A stretch of DNA of 54,041 bases from a virus, in IMG/VR virus record IMGVR_UViG_3300005914_000010, positions 1 to 54,041 of that record. One strand, written 5' to 3'. This document shows, piece by piece, positions 7,966 to 16,942 of the stretch (the first letter of the stretch is position 1; each line of letters opens with the position of its first letter). The translations under genes and the position numbers were made by a program. The notes beneath the pieces were generated by a model that was not told the DNA's origin, made no database searches, and was given only the letters and a program-made list of their open reading frames with translations.

Positions 7966-8112
7966 ATGAAACATACTACTTCTCAGGAAGTAAAATTACC
8001 TATGTCACGTTTTGTGCCTTCGGAACCCGCAAAAGAGTCACCTGAAACCATCGGGGATTCTATGCCTAAGGTAGATGAGCCGTTCGACGGTTACAGCTGC
8101 TCGGAGTATTAA
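7966..8112 (+). CDS. Small acidic hypothetical protein, 48 aa
   Basis: ATG 7966 follows CTGAGGAGTATTATT. The product is polar, rich in Pro, Ser and Glu, ends in SCSEY, and is probably unstructured. The next start lies 1 base after its stop, forming a run of three tiny genes. Confidence 0.55.
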   Translation: MKHTTSQEVKLPMSRFVPSEPAKESPETIGDSMPKVDEPFDGYSCSEY

Positions 8113-8113
8113 C

Positions 8114-8245
8114 ATGAAGATGAAACACGTATTAACAAAGAACGGTCGCGTAATATTTGAATCAATGAAGAAGATTGATGCGATCTTTGAACAACAGCGT
8201 TACAATAGAGGACAGCGGGTTCAATATCGTGCTGTTAAGATCTAA
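8114..8245 (+). CDS. Small basic hypothetical protein, 43 aa
   Basis: ATG 8114, with a CGGAG sequence about 8 bases upstream inside the previous gene. The product is strongly basic (MKMKHVLTKNGRVIFES, later RYNRGQRVQYRAVK). It could bind nucleic acid, but no fold is recognisable. Its TAA overlaps the next ATG (TAATG). Confidence 0.55.
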   Translation: MKMKHVLTKNGRVIFESMKKIDAIFEQQRYNRGQRVQYRAVKI

Positions 8246-8379
8246 TGCCTCGTCATGAGGATAACCACTACACCACTGAAGAGGTACCAATAGGGTACAC
8301 ACAGGGTGTCAGGTGGCATGGCTACGTGCCAATAGCAGTACTGGCAGCATTCGTGGTACTAAATTTAATATTTGGTTAA
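8245..8379 (+). CDS. Small tail-anchored membrane protein, 44 aa
   Basis: Coupled to the previous stop (TAATG). A polar N-terminal half is followed by a hydrophobic C-terminal helix (VPIAVLAAFVVLNLIFG). This is a one-span, C-terminally anchored topology. A role at the host membrane is inferred only from that helix. Confidence 0.55.
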   Translation: MPRHEDNHYTTEEVPIGYTQGVRWHGYVPIAVLAAFVVLNLIFG

Positions 8380-8400
8380 TTGAAATAATAGGGGAAGCAG

Positions 8401-9018
8401 ATGAGCAACATCTTAAAATTAAAAGAATTCTTGCAGTACATTGAAAGTAATAAAGTAACAAAGGTGTTACACAAAGAACCATCTAAATCAGGTAAAATTA
8501 AAGACATTGATTATGATAACAAAACAGTCACCATAGAGAGATCCTCAAGTGCTGGCAACAGTGTTATAAAAATTAAGACTTTACTAGACTGTTACCAGCT
8601 TGAATCTGGTATATACCCTGGTTATGTGAGATTAGAAAATGGTAGAAACTTAGAAGCAGGTATGCAAGTCATATACAATGCTCTGAATTTCCGTGGCAAG
8701 AGAGGCGTCGTGAATAGTTCGTTAGATAATGTAATCTACGTGCAATGGCCTAGTCTCGAATGCACGTACCAACATAATTGGGCTAACCGAAATCTACTTG
8801 TACGAGTGAAAACTCAAGAAGAGGAGAACATGGATATATACGCTGCATCTTTAAATAAAACTTTACTTCACTATATAGTAATTATGAGTGACGGTATGGT
8901 AGCTCAAAGCATTAGAGCTGAGAACGCTAGAGCAGCTGAAGCTGAAATAATGCCTATACTGACGATAACAGGTACCAGAGACGTAGACTATTTCCTCACC
9001 CTCGTAGTGCCTAAATAA
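8401..9018 (+). CDS. Hypothetical protein, 205 aa
   Basis: Good ribosome binding site (GGGGAAGCAG). The middle part resembles small SH3-like barrel proteins (segment ENGRNLEAGMQVIYNA, then RGKRGVVNSSLDNVIYVQW), the kind of KOW-like strand pattern that can bind RNA or protein, but this is a weak fold impression. A second domain follows at about residues 145-205. The next gene starts directly after its stop. Confidence 0.7.
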   Translation: MSNILKLKEFLQYIESNKVTKVLHKEPSKSGKIKDIDYDNKTVTIERSSSAGNSVIKIKTLLDCYQLESGIYPGYVRLENGRNLEAGMQVIYNALNFRGKRGVVNSSLDNVIYVQWPSLECTYQHNWANRNLLVRVKTQEEENMDIYAASLNKTLLHYIVIMSDGMVAQSIRAENARAAEAEIMPILTITGTRDVDYFLTLVVPK

Positions 9019-9714
9019 ATGGAATTCTCTGAAGACCAGTTGATAGTGCTTGAGATAATCAAGGGCTGGTTAGATGAGAATGACGCAGCTTATCTAGCCA
9101 AAGAAGACATTGTAGTACATTGGGGAAATCCCACAGGTGACATACAACAACAAGGTTGGGTGAAATATAGATGTAGTGAGATTGCCAACATAATAAGGGC
9201 TACCCTAGTACCAGTTGGAGTAATGCGTCACTGCACGACTGATATGCTTAAAGCTGCGTGTCAAGAAGAAGAGAGGACATACATATGTGGAGTCGAAGTA
9301 ACTGGAGACGTTAAGTCTCAATACTTTAATTACACTAAATATCGCAACCCTAAAGCTGAAACAGTTGAACACGAAATCGCTGTTCACTTAGTGGCTGAGT
9401 TACATGCACTTAGTGAGAATATAATCTGGAAAGATTTAGTATACATATTCGAGCAAGCGTTAAAATACTGTAAAGTAGACGTACCCAACGCTCAAAACAG
9501 AAACAATTTCCTGCGCTATGGCATAGCCAAGACAGACTTTGTTGAAAGAAGAGCTAACAAAAGCTATAACGGTCGCTACGTGCAGAAAGAGAACGGTAAA
9601 ATAGTGCAATATACTTGCCTAAAGTTACCTTATCGTTCAGGTCTTAAACGGGACTGGACAAAATCACAAATGAGAAACATTATCTTAAGAGCTGTAAAAG
9701 GCTTAAGAAAGTAA
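9019..9714 (+). CDS. Hypothetical protein, 231 aa
   Basis: Starts immediately after the previous stop without an obvious ribosome binding site of its own, suggesting translational coupling. Mixed alpha/beta, with a basic C-terminus (SGLKRDWTKSQMRNIILRAVKGLRK region). No catalytic motif recognised. Confidence 0.7.
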   Translation: MEFSEDQLIVLEIIKGWLDENDAAYLAKEDIVVHWGNPTGDIQQQGWVKYRCSEIANIIRATLVPVGVMRHCTTDMLKAACQEEERTYICGVEVTGDVKSQYFNYTKYRNPKAETVEHEIAVHLVAELHALSENIIWKDLVYIFEQALKYCKVDVPNAQNRNNFLRYGIAKTDFVERRANKSYNGRYVQKENGKIVQYTCLKLPYRSGLKRDWTKSQMRNIILRAVKGLRK

Positions 9715-9762
9715 TGACTCACAACCCAACGGCGATTATGCCATTACTTTTAGGAGACTTAA

Positions 9763-10203
9763 ATGTCTAAAATTCAAGCACAACAAGTATTCGTATGTAC
9801 AGATGGTTCACAACACGCAACAGAAGCAGCAGCTGAAGGCGCTCAATTTGCATTAGATAATGCTGAGATTATCGAAACCATTTCTGAATCATATGTAAAC
9901 ACAGCTACAGCACCAGGTGCTAAAGTTGCAGGCTTATCTGGCCGTACACGTGCATTCAACAAGAATGTTGCAGCTTCAGTTATCTCTTTCATCTTGGCTC
10001 AAGGTGGAACACTACCTGAAGACTTCGAAGAAATTCTTGCCTCTGATGAGTTACAAGAACGTCTAGATGCTGACCAAGCAAAAGCAGACGCTGCTAAAGC
10101 AAAAGCAGACGCTGCTAAAGCCGCTAAAGGTGAAGCAGTGGCTGAAGAAACTGCCGATGAAAATGAAGAAGCTTCTTCTGAAGATTTATTCAGCGAAGGC
10201 TAA
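9763..10203 (+). CDS. Hypothetical protein with acidic tail and AKADA repeats, 146 aa
   Basis: Strong ribosome binding site (AGGAGACTT). Residues 1-100 form a compact helical domain. Residues 105-122 are an Ala/Lys/Asp helix encoded by two perfect 21-base repeats. The last 25 residues are strongly acidic (Glu/Asp/Ser), ending SEDLFSEG. Codon usage is smoother and richer in GCT/GCA than its neighbours, suggesting high expression. Acidic-tailed proteins near replication genes often bind basic or DNA-handling partners; no family is recognised. Confidence 0.75.
   Translation: MSKIQAQQVFVCTDGSQHATEAAAEGAQFALDNAEIIETISESYVNTATAPGAKVAGLSGRTRAFNKNVAASVISFILAQGGTLPEDFEEILASDELQERLDADQAKADAAKAKADAAKAAKGEAVAEETADENEEASSEDLFSEG
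10078..10119 (+). repeat. Perfect 21-base tandem repeat, two copies
   Basis: Units at 10078-10098 and 10099-10119 are identical and in frame, each encoding AKADAAK, within the 9763 gene. A third, partial unit follows. This indicates recent slippage-type expansion. Confidence 0.9.
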
Positions 10204-10210
10204 TCATTGC

Positions 10211-10354
10211 GGCAGTAAGACGGCGGTCACCTAATGGTGGCTGCCAACTAGAGTTATTTAGGGTGGCGTGACTGATTGTGTTAGTCAAAGACATTTGTTC
10301 TCCTTGGATAAAATGTGCCTCGTGGTTGTGGTGTCACGCTACCACTAAATAACT
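10211..10354 (+). ncRNA. Strongly structured leader: small hairpin plus 21-bp stem
   Basis: A first hairpin pairs GGCAG (10211-10215) with CTGCC (10241-10245), with an inner CACC-TAAT-GGTG. A second element pairs AGTTATTTAG (10252-10261) perfectly with CTAAATAACT (10345-10354). It continues inwards for 11 more pairs, with one bulged A at 10344 and one G-U (10262-10272 with 10333-10343). The 60-base loop holds another ACATTT/AAATGT hairpin (10291-10316). It sits 27 bases upstream of the next gene start. An RNase III-type processing site or regulatory leader is likely. Confidence 0.6.
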
Positions 10355-10380
10355 TTACAACTTTGCAACTGGAGATTACC

Positions 10381-10746
10381 ATGCAATTAAACAAAACAAA
10401 ATTAGCAATACTATTAGCCTCATTCGATTCGAGTATCCAACCGTTATTCCCTGTTACAGATGATGCAGAAGCTGCGTTCAACGCAATGTTGCAAGCTGTT
10501 CCTGAAGAACACAGACAGTCTTTGAGTGCTGCCTACATGCAGATGCAGAATGTTCTATTTGTTAAAATGGGCGCTCTAACTCGTGAACTATTTAACGTGG
10601 ATATCAATGACCCACTGTTGACGTTACATTCACGTACAGCACGTGTAATCTTCGATGAGTATCATAACATTAAAGATGATCAAGAACCAGATGGGTCTTA
10701 CTGTCTTAGTCCAGACGAAGGTTCAACTGAAGAAGCAGGAAACTAA
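10381..10746 (+). CDS. Hypothetical protein, 121 aa
   Basis: Start set at ATG 10381 after CTGGAGATTACC; an upstream in-frame extension would run into the structured leader and is rejected. Mainly helical, with an acidic C-terminus (PDEGSTEEAGN). It lies 2 bases upstream of the primase-helicase gene and probably shares its transcript. Function unknown. Confidence 0.75.
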   Translation: MQLNKTKLAILLASFDSSIQPLFPVTDDAEAAFNAMLQAVPEEHRQSLSAAYMQMQNVLFVKMGALTRELFNVDINDPLLTLHSRTARVIFDEYHNIKDDQEPDGSYCLSPDEGSTEEAGN

Positions 10747-10748
10747 GC

Positions 10749-12500
10749 ATGGCCGGTCAATGTATCGAAAAGCTAGTACATGACCATCCTAAATGCTCAA
10801 GTGTAAACAAATCGTTACAGACATTCTTAAACGACGACGATACATTTAGTGGTTTTTGTTTCTCATGTGCTAGAAGAGTGCCAAACCCTTACGGCAACAA
10901 TCCACCAAAGCTGAGTGAAATTCATGTAAAGACTCCAGAAGAGATTGCTGAAGAGATACAAGAAGTTCGTGAGTGCGATAAATTCAGTATAATGCATCGA
11001 GACATAACACCTGAGAATTGGGCGTACTACGGGGTACGCATGATATTATCGTCGTACGATGGTACTACGCCCTATGCCTTAGGTCATCCTTTCACTAAAG
11101 ACGGTAAAATATGTGGTTTTAAGATCAAGTTACTTGGTCAGAAGACCATGTGGAATGTTGGTGATGTCAAAGGTGCTGACCTATATGGTTGGGAACGAGC
11201 TAAAAGAGTAGGCGGGGCTAATCTCTGGATAACAGAAGGTGAAGAAGACGCTATAGCTCTACGTCAGATAATGCGTACTCTAAATAAGGGTACTAAATAT
11301 GAGGATATGGATTATGCAGTTGTGTCTCTTCCATCAGGAACAAACAACGCAGCCGACGTCATTGGGCGAATGGCTGAAGATATTAGATCCAGATTTAAAA
11401 AAGTGGTGCTTGTCTTTGATGACGACGCTCCAGGAATCAAAGCGTCAAGGGAAGTTAGAAAGATTATGCCAGACGCAGAAGTCGCGAAACTCCCTGAAGT
11501 GGATGCAAATGCGTGTCTCACTGCTGGAAGGCTCAAAGCAACTAGAGATGCCGTTTTATTCAACTCAAAGAAACCCGTTAGTAACAACACCTTATCAGTT
11601 GACGACGTACTAGACGATATAATGAGTGACCCTGAATGGGGCGCTCCATATCCTTGGCAATCAATGACTAAGCTAACTTATGGTCAACGTAAGGGTGAAC
11701 TGATTTCTATCGGTGGTGGCACTGGGTGTGGTAAGACACTAATAGGCCACGAACTGGCAGCATTCAATGCTACTCAAAATGGATGGAGGTCACTATGTAT
11801 TATGATGGAGGAGACTCCTGCAGAAACATATAAAGCTATAGCTGGTAAGATAGATAATGTACCGTATCATGTACCTTTGGAAGAGGGGGCTAAGCCATAT
11901 GATAAGAGTCAGTTACGAAAGACTGTTATTCATTTGCGTGACTTTGTCACAGTATGGGATATTGCAACAATTGAAGACCCTGAGACTACTTGGGAACAAA
12001 TTACGCAAGTAATTAGAACAATGGGTAAAGACTTTGATTGTGTAATGATTGACAATGCAACAACATTATCTGAAGGTTTAAACATATCTGAGAAGAATGA
12101 GTTCATAGGTAAAGTAGCAGATGAGTTTGCTAAGTTAGCTAAGAAATTTGACTTCGAAGCCATAATGTTTAGTCACTTAAATGCTCCAGATAGAAGTGCT
12201 AAGTCACATGAAAATGGTGGTAAGGTGTTGGAGAGTCAGTTCACTGGTTCTAGAGCATTACAACGTTATTCACATATGATGATGGGCTTTGAACGTAATA
12301 AAATGGCAGTTGATCCTGACTGTTCTATTACTCGATTATTGAAGAACAGGAAGTTTGGTAAGACTGGTATGTATAAAACATATTACTCTCAAAAAACTGG
12401 TAGGCTTCAAGAAAGATCATGGGATGATGAGTTGTATAAGGACAAATCAGTTGGTGGTAAAGAACCAACAGGTAAAACCTTTACACCTATCAGACCTTAA
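10749..12500 (+). CDS. T7 gp4-type primase-helicase, 583 aa
   Basis: Bifunctional replication enzyme that unwinds DNA and makes primers. In order: an N-terminal zinc-binding-like segment with His/Cys residues (HDHPKC, then CFSC at about residue 38); a TOPRIM primase core with the catalytic glutamate in EGEED (residues 163-167) and acidic cluster DDD (224-226); a RecA-like hexameric helicase with Walker A GGGTGCGKT (322-330, K329), Walker B FDCVMIDN and a downstream FSHLNAP motif. Length matches T7 gp4 (566). It is separated by a 690-base gap from the polymerase group. Confidence 0.92.
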   Translation: MAGQCIEKLVHDHPKCSSVNKSLQTFLNDDDTFSGFCFSCARRVPNPYGNNPPKLSEIHVKTPEEIAEEIQEVRECDKFSIMHRDITPENWAYYGVRMILSSYDGTTPYALGHPFTKDGKICGFKIKLLGQKTMWNVGDVKGADLYGWERAKRVGGANLWITEGEEDAIALRQIMRTLNKGTKYEDMDYAVVSLPSGTNNAADVIGRMAEDIRSRFKKVVLVFDDDAPGIKASREVRKIMPDAEVAKLPEVDANACLTAGRLKATRDAVLFNSKKPVSNNTLSVDDVLDDIMSDPEWGAPYPWQSMTKLTYGQRKGELISIGGGTGCGKTLIGHELAAFNATQNGWRSLCIMMEETPAETYKAIAGKIDNVPYHVPLEEGAKPYDKSQLRKTVIHLRDFVTVWDIATIEDPETTWEQITQVIRTMGKDFDCVMIDNATTLSEGLNISEKNEFIGKVADEFAKLAKKFDFEAIMFSHLNAPDRSAKSHENGGKVLESQFTGSRALQRYSHMMMGFERNKMAVDPDCSITRLLKNRKFGKTGMYKTYYSQKTGRLQERSWDDELYKDKSVGGKEPTGKTFTPIRP

Positions 12501-13191
12501 AGTTGTAAAAGTATCTCGGGATCGCCACATACCAAAGAGATACCCCTTAATGAGCGGCCAGTTCGTGTGTGGAGGTGACATGCCCATTAAGGACAAAAAA
12601 TATCTCTTTGGATACGAGTATAAACTAATCCCGTGAAGTGCAACACGCAAACAACTGTCAATGATGAACGCTGACATAAACTAGCATCAAAGTCAATGTA
12701 AGACTATAAATACTCTCGCGTTTCCTCCAAGCGTATGAGGTAATGAGGGAAAACTGCAGCTATGCGGAACCCTTTGAAAAAGTAAATAGCTACACAAGCA
12801 GGATGGTAATCTGCAATCACAAAGTTTAATAATATACATTATCAAATAGAGTGACACTGGGAGGTGATTCATCTTAACGAGTTCTATGTCGTTGTAAAAC
12901 TATTTAGACATTGGTGCAGTAGCACTCGCTTAGCCCCGTAAGGGCTTTTAAATTATACAACTAACTTAGTCCGTGGCATCGCTACCTTGGGCAGTTAGAC
13001 GAACTCAGTAACGTCTAAAATAATATCTGAGGTTACTTTATGTGGTGATAGATGCGTAGGTTACGCTGGTGGTCGTAAAGCCATTACTCTGTTGATTACT
13101 CCTGCTCGTACGAGGGAGGCTATGTCTTGGGTCCAAGGTAGGTTAAACTCCTATCGCACTGCACCAAATTTAATAACTTAAGGAGAACCTT
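12501..13191 (+). other. 691-base non-coding stretch between helicase and polymerase genes
   Basis: No supported gene; short frames here lack ribosome binding sites. Structured elements: an intrinsic-terminator-like hairpin at 12932-12949, TTAGACG/CGTCTAA (12995-13018), AGTAAC/GTTACT just after, and the palindrome CTCGTACGAG at 13105-13114. AT-rich segments with near-palindromes (around 12826-12846) are also present. The position inside the replication block suggests an origin, a promoter region or a non-coding RNA; I cannot choose between them. Confidence 0.65.
12932..12949 (+). terminator. Intrinsic-terminator-like hairpin
   Basis: AGCCC (12932-12936) pairs with GGGCT (12942-12946) over a CGTAA loop, followed by TTTTA. 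The shape is right, but the stem is short and the T tract brief. Confidence 0.45.
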
Positions 13192-13413
13192 ATGATTGTC
13201 GATAAAATTGACTTCATGGTAGAAATAATTGATGCTAAAGACAATCGTAAAGAGGTGACCTCTGATCAGTTCTATGAAGTAGCAATAAAGAGAAACAACA
13301 CAGCTAAAAGAATTCCAATATTGATGCGAGAAATGGAAGCTCTGAGGGATGGTCAGACTCTACTAGGTGACGATATACACTTAATTGGAATGAAGATTAG
13401 GAGGTTACCATGA
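13192..13413 (+). CDS. Hypothetical small protein, 73 aa
   Basis: Very good ribosome binding site (AAGGAGAACC). Small, charged, mixed alpha/beta, no recognised family. Overlaps the next gene by 4 bases (ATGA), so it is the first gene of a coupled trio leading into the DNA polymerase. Confidence 0.7.
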   Translation: MIVDKIDFMVEIIDAKDNRKEVTSDQFYEVAIKRNNTAKRIPILMREMEALRDGQTLLGDDIHLIGMKIRRLP

Positions 13414-13694
13414 ACTTTTTATCAAAAACAATAAATAAATTTAGAAATGTGAGAAGAGAGCCATTATATAATCCAGACTTCATAAGAGACAAATATGAAA
13501 ATTGCAACCTACAGATAGTCAGAATAGGATTAGACAATTTTAATATTCTAGTAAATGCCAAATATATTTACGTAGACACTTGGATGAGTGGAGACACCTA
13601 CGCATGGTCGGCTAAAGGATTACAGGGTCCTATTGATATATTCGTTGAAAGATTTGGTGACAAAGTAATTATAACAAGGGACGATAGGCTATGA
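13410..13694 (+). CDS. Hypothetical small protein, 94 aa
   Basis: Preceded by AGGAGGTTACC, the strongest type of Shine-Dalgarno here, and overlapping both neighbours by 4 bases. A basic N-terminus is followed by strands and aromatic residues (YVDTWMSGDTYAWSAKG). Its tight coupling to the DNA polymerase suggests a replication accessory, but there is no motif to prove it. Confidence 0.7.
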   Translation: MNFLSKTINKFRNVRREPLYNPDFIRDKYENCNLQIVRIGLDNFNILVNAKYIYVDTWMSGDTYAWSAKGLQGPIDIFVERFGDKVIITRDDRL

Positions 13695-15739
13695 GACTAA
13701 ATGAAACACAGATGAGTATGTTCCCGACAAAAGTGCGCGACAGTGCCACTCTCTGGAGCTGTGACATCGAATCGACTGGTCTCCTTGAGCACCTTAATGA
13801 ACAGGGCGAAAGTGCCAGACTACACAACTTTGGAGCAAAGCAGGGCAACACAGAGATTCTCTTCTCTGCAGCCCACAACAGCCTTGACCACAGGGCATGC
13901 CCTGACATCAGACCGCTCTCAGAGTTACAGCAGTGGCTCACTGAGGGACACTCACTGGTCATGCACAATGGTATGGGCTATGACGGTGAGGCACTAAAAT
14001 TTTTTGGGTACGATGTTTCAAACAATTATATTGTTGATACAATGTATCTAGCTTGGTATCTAGAACCTAGACGTATGCGCTACGGCCTTGAATACTACGG
14101 TGAAGAATTTGGTATACCAAAGCCACCCATCATGGACTGGATAAATGGCCCACAGGAAGAATACAACAGACGTGTAATGCAAGATTGTCGTATTCAAGAG
14201 AAACTATGGGACAAATTGTGGAATATGTTGCTGACAATATATGGTAACGAAGTGGAGTCTTGGAGACTTATTGATTATCTAATGATCAAGTCAAAGCATC
14301 TTGTCAGTGCCCAAAGAACTAAATGGAAACTAAATATACCTAGCGCTGAAGAACTATCAGCAGAGTTACATGTAGACAAAGAAATTAGACATAAAGAACT
14401 AGTGGCAGTAATGCCTAAAGTGCCTTTATACAAAGATAAGAAACGCTGTGCTAAGCCATTTAAAGGCAACGGCAGTCTATCAAGTCATGGTATCAAGTGG
14501 GTTAGATTCTGTCTACAATACGGTATAGATTTCAATAGCATCGAAGAGTATAAGTGGCACGATGGATACAATGAAGGCAACCCCAATGCTCATGGACAAA
14601 TAAAAGAATGGTTATTTGACCTAGGTTGGCAACCAGAAACATTCGTATACAAAACGGAGTATGACGAGTATGGCAAACGTAAAGAAAGAAAGATTCCGCA
14701 AATCAATGTTAAAAACTCTGGAGGGCTGCTTGACCCAGATATTGTGCGTATGCTTGATGATCATATCCAGCTTAAGTTTCTGGAAGGTCTGGGGATTGTC
14801 AACCATAGGATTTCAATCGTTGATGGCTGGCTTCGGGATCACATAAATGGTTATTTGATTGCTGGTATCGGTGGACTGACAAACACTCTAAGACTTAAAC
14901 ATAGGGAAGTGGTGAATGTACCGTCTGATCGTGTTCCATATGGTTCAAGATTACGTGCATTATTAATTGCAGATGAAGGATACGTGTCACTAGGCAGTGA
15001 TTTATCGTCTTTAGAAGACAGATGCAAACATCATTATCAGATACCACTTGATCCTGAGTATGTTAAAGAGCAGAGTCACGCAGATTTTGACCCTCACCTA
15101 CTTATTGCTGGTTTGGCTGGTCTAGTATCAGATAAAGATATAGCAGAGTTTAAATTAGGTTTAAATGAAGACAACTCTCCAGTAGGGAAACTGAATAAAG
15201 ACCAATTTAAGCATATAAAGAAATCTGTTAGACCAAAAGGTAAAGCAACTAACTATGGATGTCAATATGGTGCAGGCGCTAAGAACATAAGCAGACAAGC
15301 TAAAGTATCATTTCAAGTAGCAGAACTATTACACGCAGCTTACTGGGAAGCAAACTGGTCTATTAAAGAGATTGCAGCCAGCACAGAAGTTAAGGCGGCA
15401 TGCGGTGAGAAGTGGCAACGTAATACTGTGAACGGGATATGGTATTGGTTAAAAGCTGAGAAAGACCGTTTCTCAACTCTATGTCAAGGTACAGGTTCCT
15501 TTGTATTTGACATGTGGTTAGAACAGGTATTCGTAATATGCCAAACAAGATGGAAAAGAGACCCTCAAGTCCATGCACAGTTCCACGACGAGTTCATTTT
15601 GAAATGTAAGTCTAATCTGAAAGACCTATGGTCTGAAGTAGTGATGACTGCTATTGCGCAAACAAATGGTTTACTTGGAATGAGAAGAGAAATGAATTGT
15701 GACGTGCAGTTCGGTGTAAGTTATGATCAGATTCATTAA
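13691..15739 (+). CDS. Family A (T7-type) DNA polymerase, 682 aa
   Basis: Replicative polymerase with proofreading exonuclease. The exonuclease motifs are DIEST (D25, E27), NGMGYD and the aspartate in MQDCRI. Polymerase motif A is GSDLSSLEDR (D437). Motif B is RPKGKATNYG (residues 514-523). Motif C is the palm H-D-E at 632-634. Length is close to T7 gp5 (704), and motif order is complete, so the gene looks intact. Start overlaps the previous gene as ATGA. Its 3' end is overlapped by 17 bases by an HNH endonuclease gene. Confidence 0.94.
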   Translation: MRLNETQMSMFPTKVRDSATLWSCDIESTGLLEHLNEQGESARLHNFGAKQGNTEILFSAAHNSLDHRACPDIRPLSELQQWLTEGHSLVMHNGMGYDGEALKFFGYDVSNNYIVDTMYLAWYLEPRRMRYGLEYYGEEFGIPKPPIMDWINGPQEEYNRRVMQDCRIQEKLWDKLWNMLLTIYGNEVESWRLIDYLMIKSKHLVSAQRTKWKLNIPSAEELSAELHVDKEIRHKELVAVMPKVPLYKDKKRCAKPFKGNGSLSSHGIKWVRFCLQYGIDFNSIEEYKWHDGYNEGNPNAHGQIKEWLFDLGWQPETFVYKTEYDEYGKRKERKIPQINVKNSGGLLDPDIVRMLDDHIQLKFLEGLGIVNHRISIVDGWLRDHINGYLIAGIGGLTNTLRLKHREVVNVPSDRVPYGSRLRALLIADEGYVSLGSDLSSLEDRCKHHYQIPLDPEYVKEQSHADFDPHLLIAGLAGLVSDKDIAEFKLGLNEDNSPVGKLNKDQFKHIKKSVRPKGKATNYGCQYGAGAKNISRQAKVSFQVAELLHAAYWEANWSIKEIAASTEVKAACGEKWQRNTVNGIWYWLKAEKDRFSTLCQGTGSFVFDMWLEQVFVICQTRWKRDPQVHAQFHDEFILKCKSNLKDLWSEVVMTAIAQTNGLLGMRREMNCDVQFGVSYDQIH

Positions 15740-16187
15740 TGTAATACGTAATAAATTTTACGACAGAGATGGAGTATTGTATACCAGAAGAGGTAATAAA
15801 CCTGCTGGTAGTATAGGCTCCGGTGGTTACTTGAACATTAGGGTTGATATTGACGGTAAAAGAAATAACTGGAAGGCCCATAGAGTCATGTGGTTATTAT
15901 ACAACGATTCAATACCTGATGTACTTGATCACATAGATAGAAATAAACTAAATAACGCTATCATAAACCTACGGGAATCAAACCCTGAGGAGAATGCCCG
16001 TAATAAAGGCGAGTATAGCAATAACACTTCTGGAATGTCAGGTGTCTCACCAAGAGGCAATGAATGGAGAGTACGTCATAATTGTAATCATATTGGTTAC
16101 TACGACACTTTTGAAGAAGCGTGTACAATAAAAACAATACCTTATGGAGAATTAAAGAATGTTTGCACAAGCAACGAAAACAGGTAA
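15723..16187 (+). CDS. Free-standing HNH homing endonuclease with AP2-like tail, 154 aa
   Basis: Contains the HNH signature: a histidine in WKAHRVMWLLY, then DHIDRNKLNNAIINLRE (HNH core with N and the usual D-H-I-D-x-N spacing), followed by an AP2-like DNA-binding segment (GMSGVSPRGNEWRV then GYYDTFEEA). Such endonucleases cut alleles lacking them and spread by repair. It is wedged between the DNA polymerase and the next gene, overlapping the first by 17 and the second by 29 bases. The C-terminus after EEAC diverges from the usual AP2 ending, so it may be truncated. Confidence 0.8.
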   Translation: MIRFINVIRNKFYDRDGVLYTRRGNKPAGSIGSGGYLNIRVDIDGKRNNWKAHRVMWLLYNDSIPDVLDHIDRNKLNNAIINLRESNPEENARNKGEYSNNTSGMSGVSPRGNEWRVRHNCNHIGYYDTFEEACTIKTIPYGELKNVCTSNENR

Positions 16188-16932
16188 CGGTGGAAGTGGA
16201 GTGAAGATGACTGGGAATATCCTAGATCCTGGCTCCTATCCTGCAAGAGTAGTACAAATAGTTGACCTAGGTATGCAACCTGGCTCATCAATTTATCCTG
16301 AACCTAAACTCAAAATGGAAATGCGTTTCGAACTACTAGACGAATTTATGGTAGACGAAGAGGGCAAAGAATTAGAGAGTAAGCCTCGCTGGTTTAGTTA
16401 CGAACTTACTTATAATGCTGATGGATATATGGGTGAACGCTCTAATATTTCTAAAGTATTTGAAGCCTTAGACGGATTTGATAAGCCTTTGCCAGAACTA
16501 CTTGGTAAAGCTTGCAATGTAGCAATTGCAAAGGGTGTCAAACAAGACGGTAAGACACCCAAGAATAAGATAACTGGTGTAGCAGCGATGCGTCAAAAGG
16601 ATGTAGATAAGTATAAAGATACACCGCTACAAAACCCTACCACTTACTTCTCTCTGATGACACCCGATATGGAAGTATGGAAGAAATTATCCAGCAAAGG
16701 TCAGTATTCGCAACAGAGCAAAATCAAAGCTAGCTTAGAGTTACATCTAACACCACTTGCTGCTTTACTTGCTACACTGAATGGCGAGAAACCTAAGGGA
16801 GAAGAAGATGGTGAACACGACCCAATTTTACAAAACGAAGATAGCACTAGTAGTGATACTGAATCTGGGACTACGCCAGATGAACCAGATGAACCAGGTA
16901 AAGTCGACGCAGCAGCAGACGTATTTGATTAA
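16159..16932 (+). CDS. Candidate single-stranded DNA-binding protein with acidic tail, 257 aa
   Basis: The beta-rich core (about residues 15-200) opens with GNILDPGSYPARVVQIVDLG, followed by strands KLKMEMRFELLDEF. The last 45 residues are Glu/Asp/Ser/Thr-rich and end in DVFD. A beta barrel plus an acidic C-terminal tail is the architecture of phage ssDNA-binding proteins such as T7 gp2.5. The position directly downstream of the polymerase fits. The assignment is by architecture and context, not by a diagnostic motif. The start overlaps the HNH gene; ATG 16159 has GGAGAATTAAAG upstream. Confidence 0.6.
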   Translation: MFAQATKTGNGGSGVKMTGNILDPGSYPARVVQIVDLGMQPGSSIYPEPKLKMEMRFELLDEFMVDEEGKELESKPRWFSYELTYNADGYMGERSNISKVFEALDGFDKPLPELLGKACNVAIAKGVKQDGKTPKNKITGVAAMRQKDVDKYKDTPLQNPTTYFSLMTPDMEVWKKLSSKGQYSQQSKIKASLELHLTPLAALLATLNGEKPKGEEDGEHDPILQNEDSTSSDTESGTTPDEPDEPGKVDAAADVFD

Positions 16933-16942
16933 GGATTGACTA

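Noticed and set aside
10315-10380. N-terminal extension of the 10381 gene
   Set aside because: The extension is encoded by the 21-bp stem region; ATG 10381 has its own Shine-Dalgarno.
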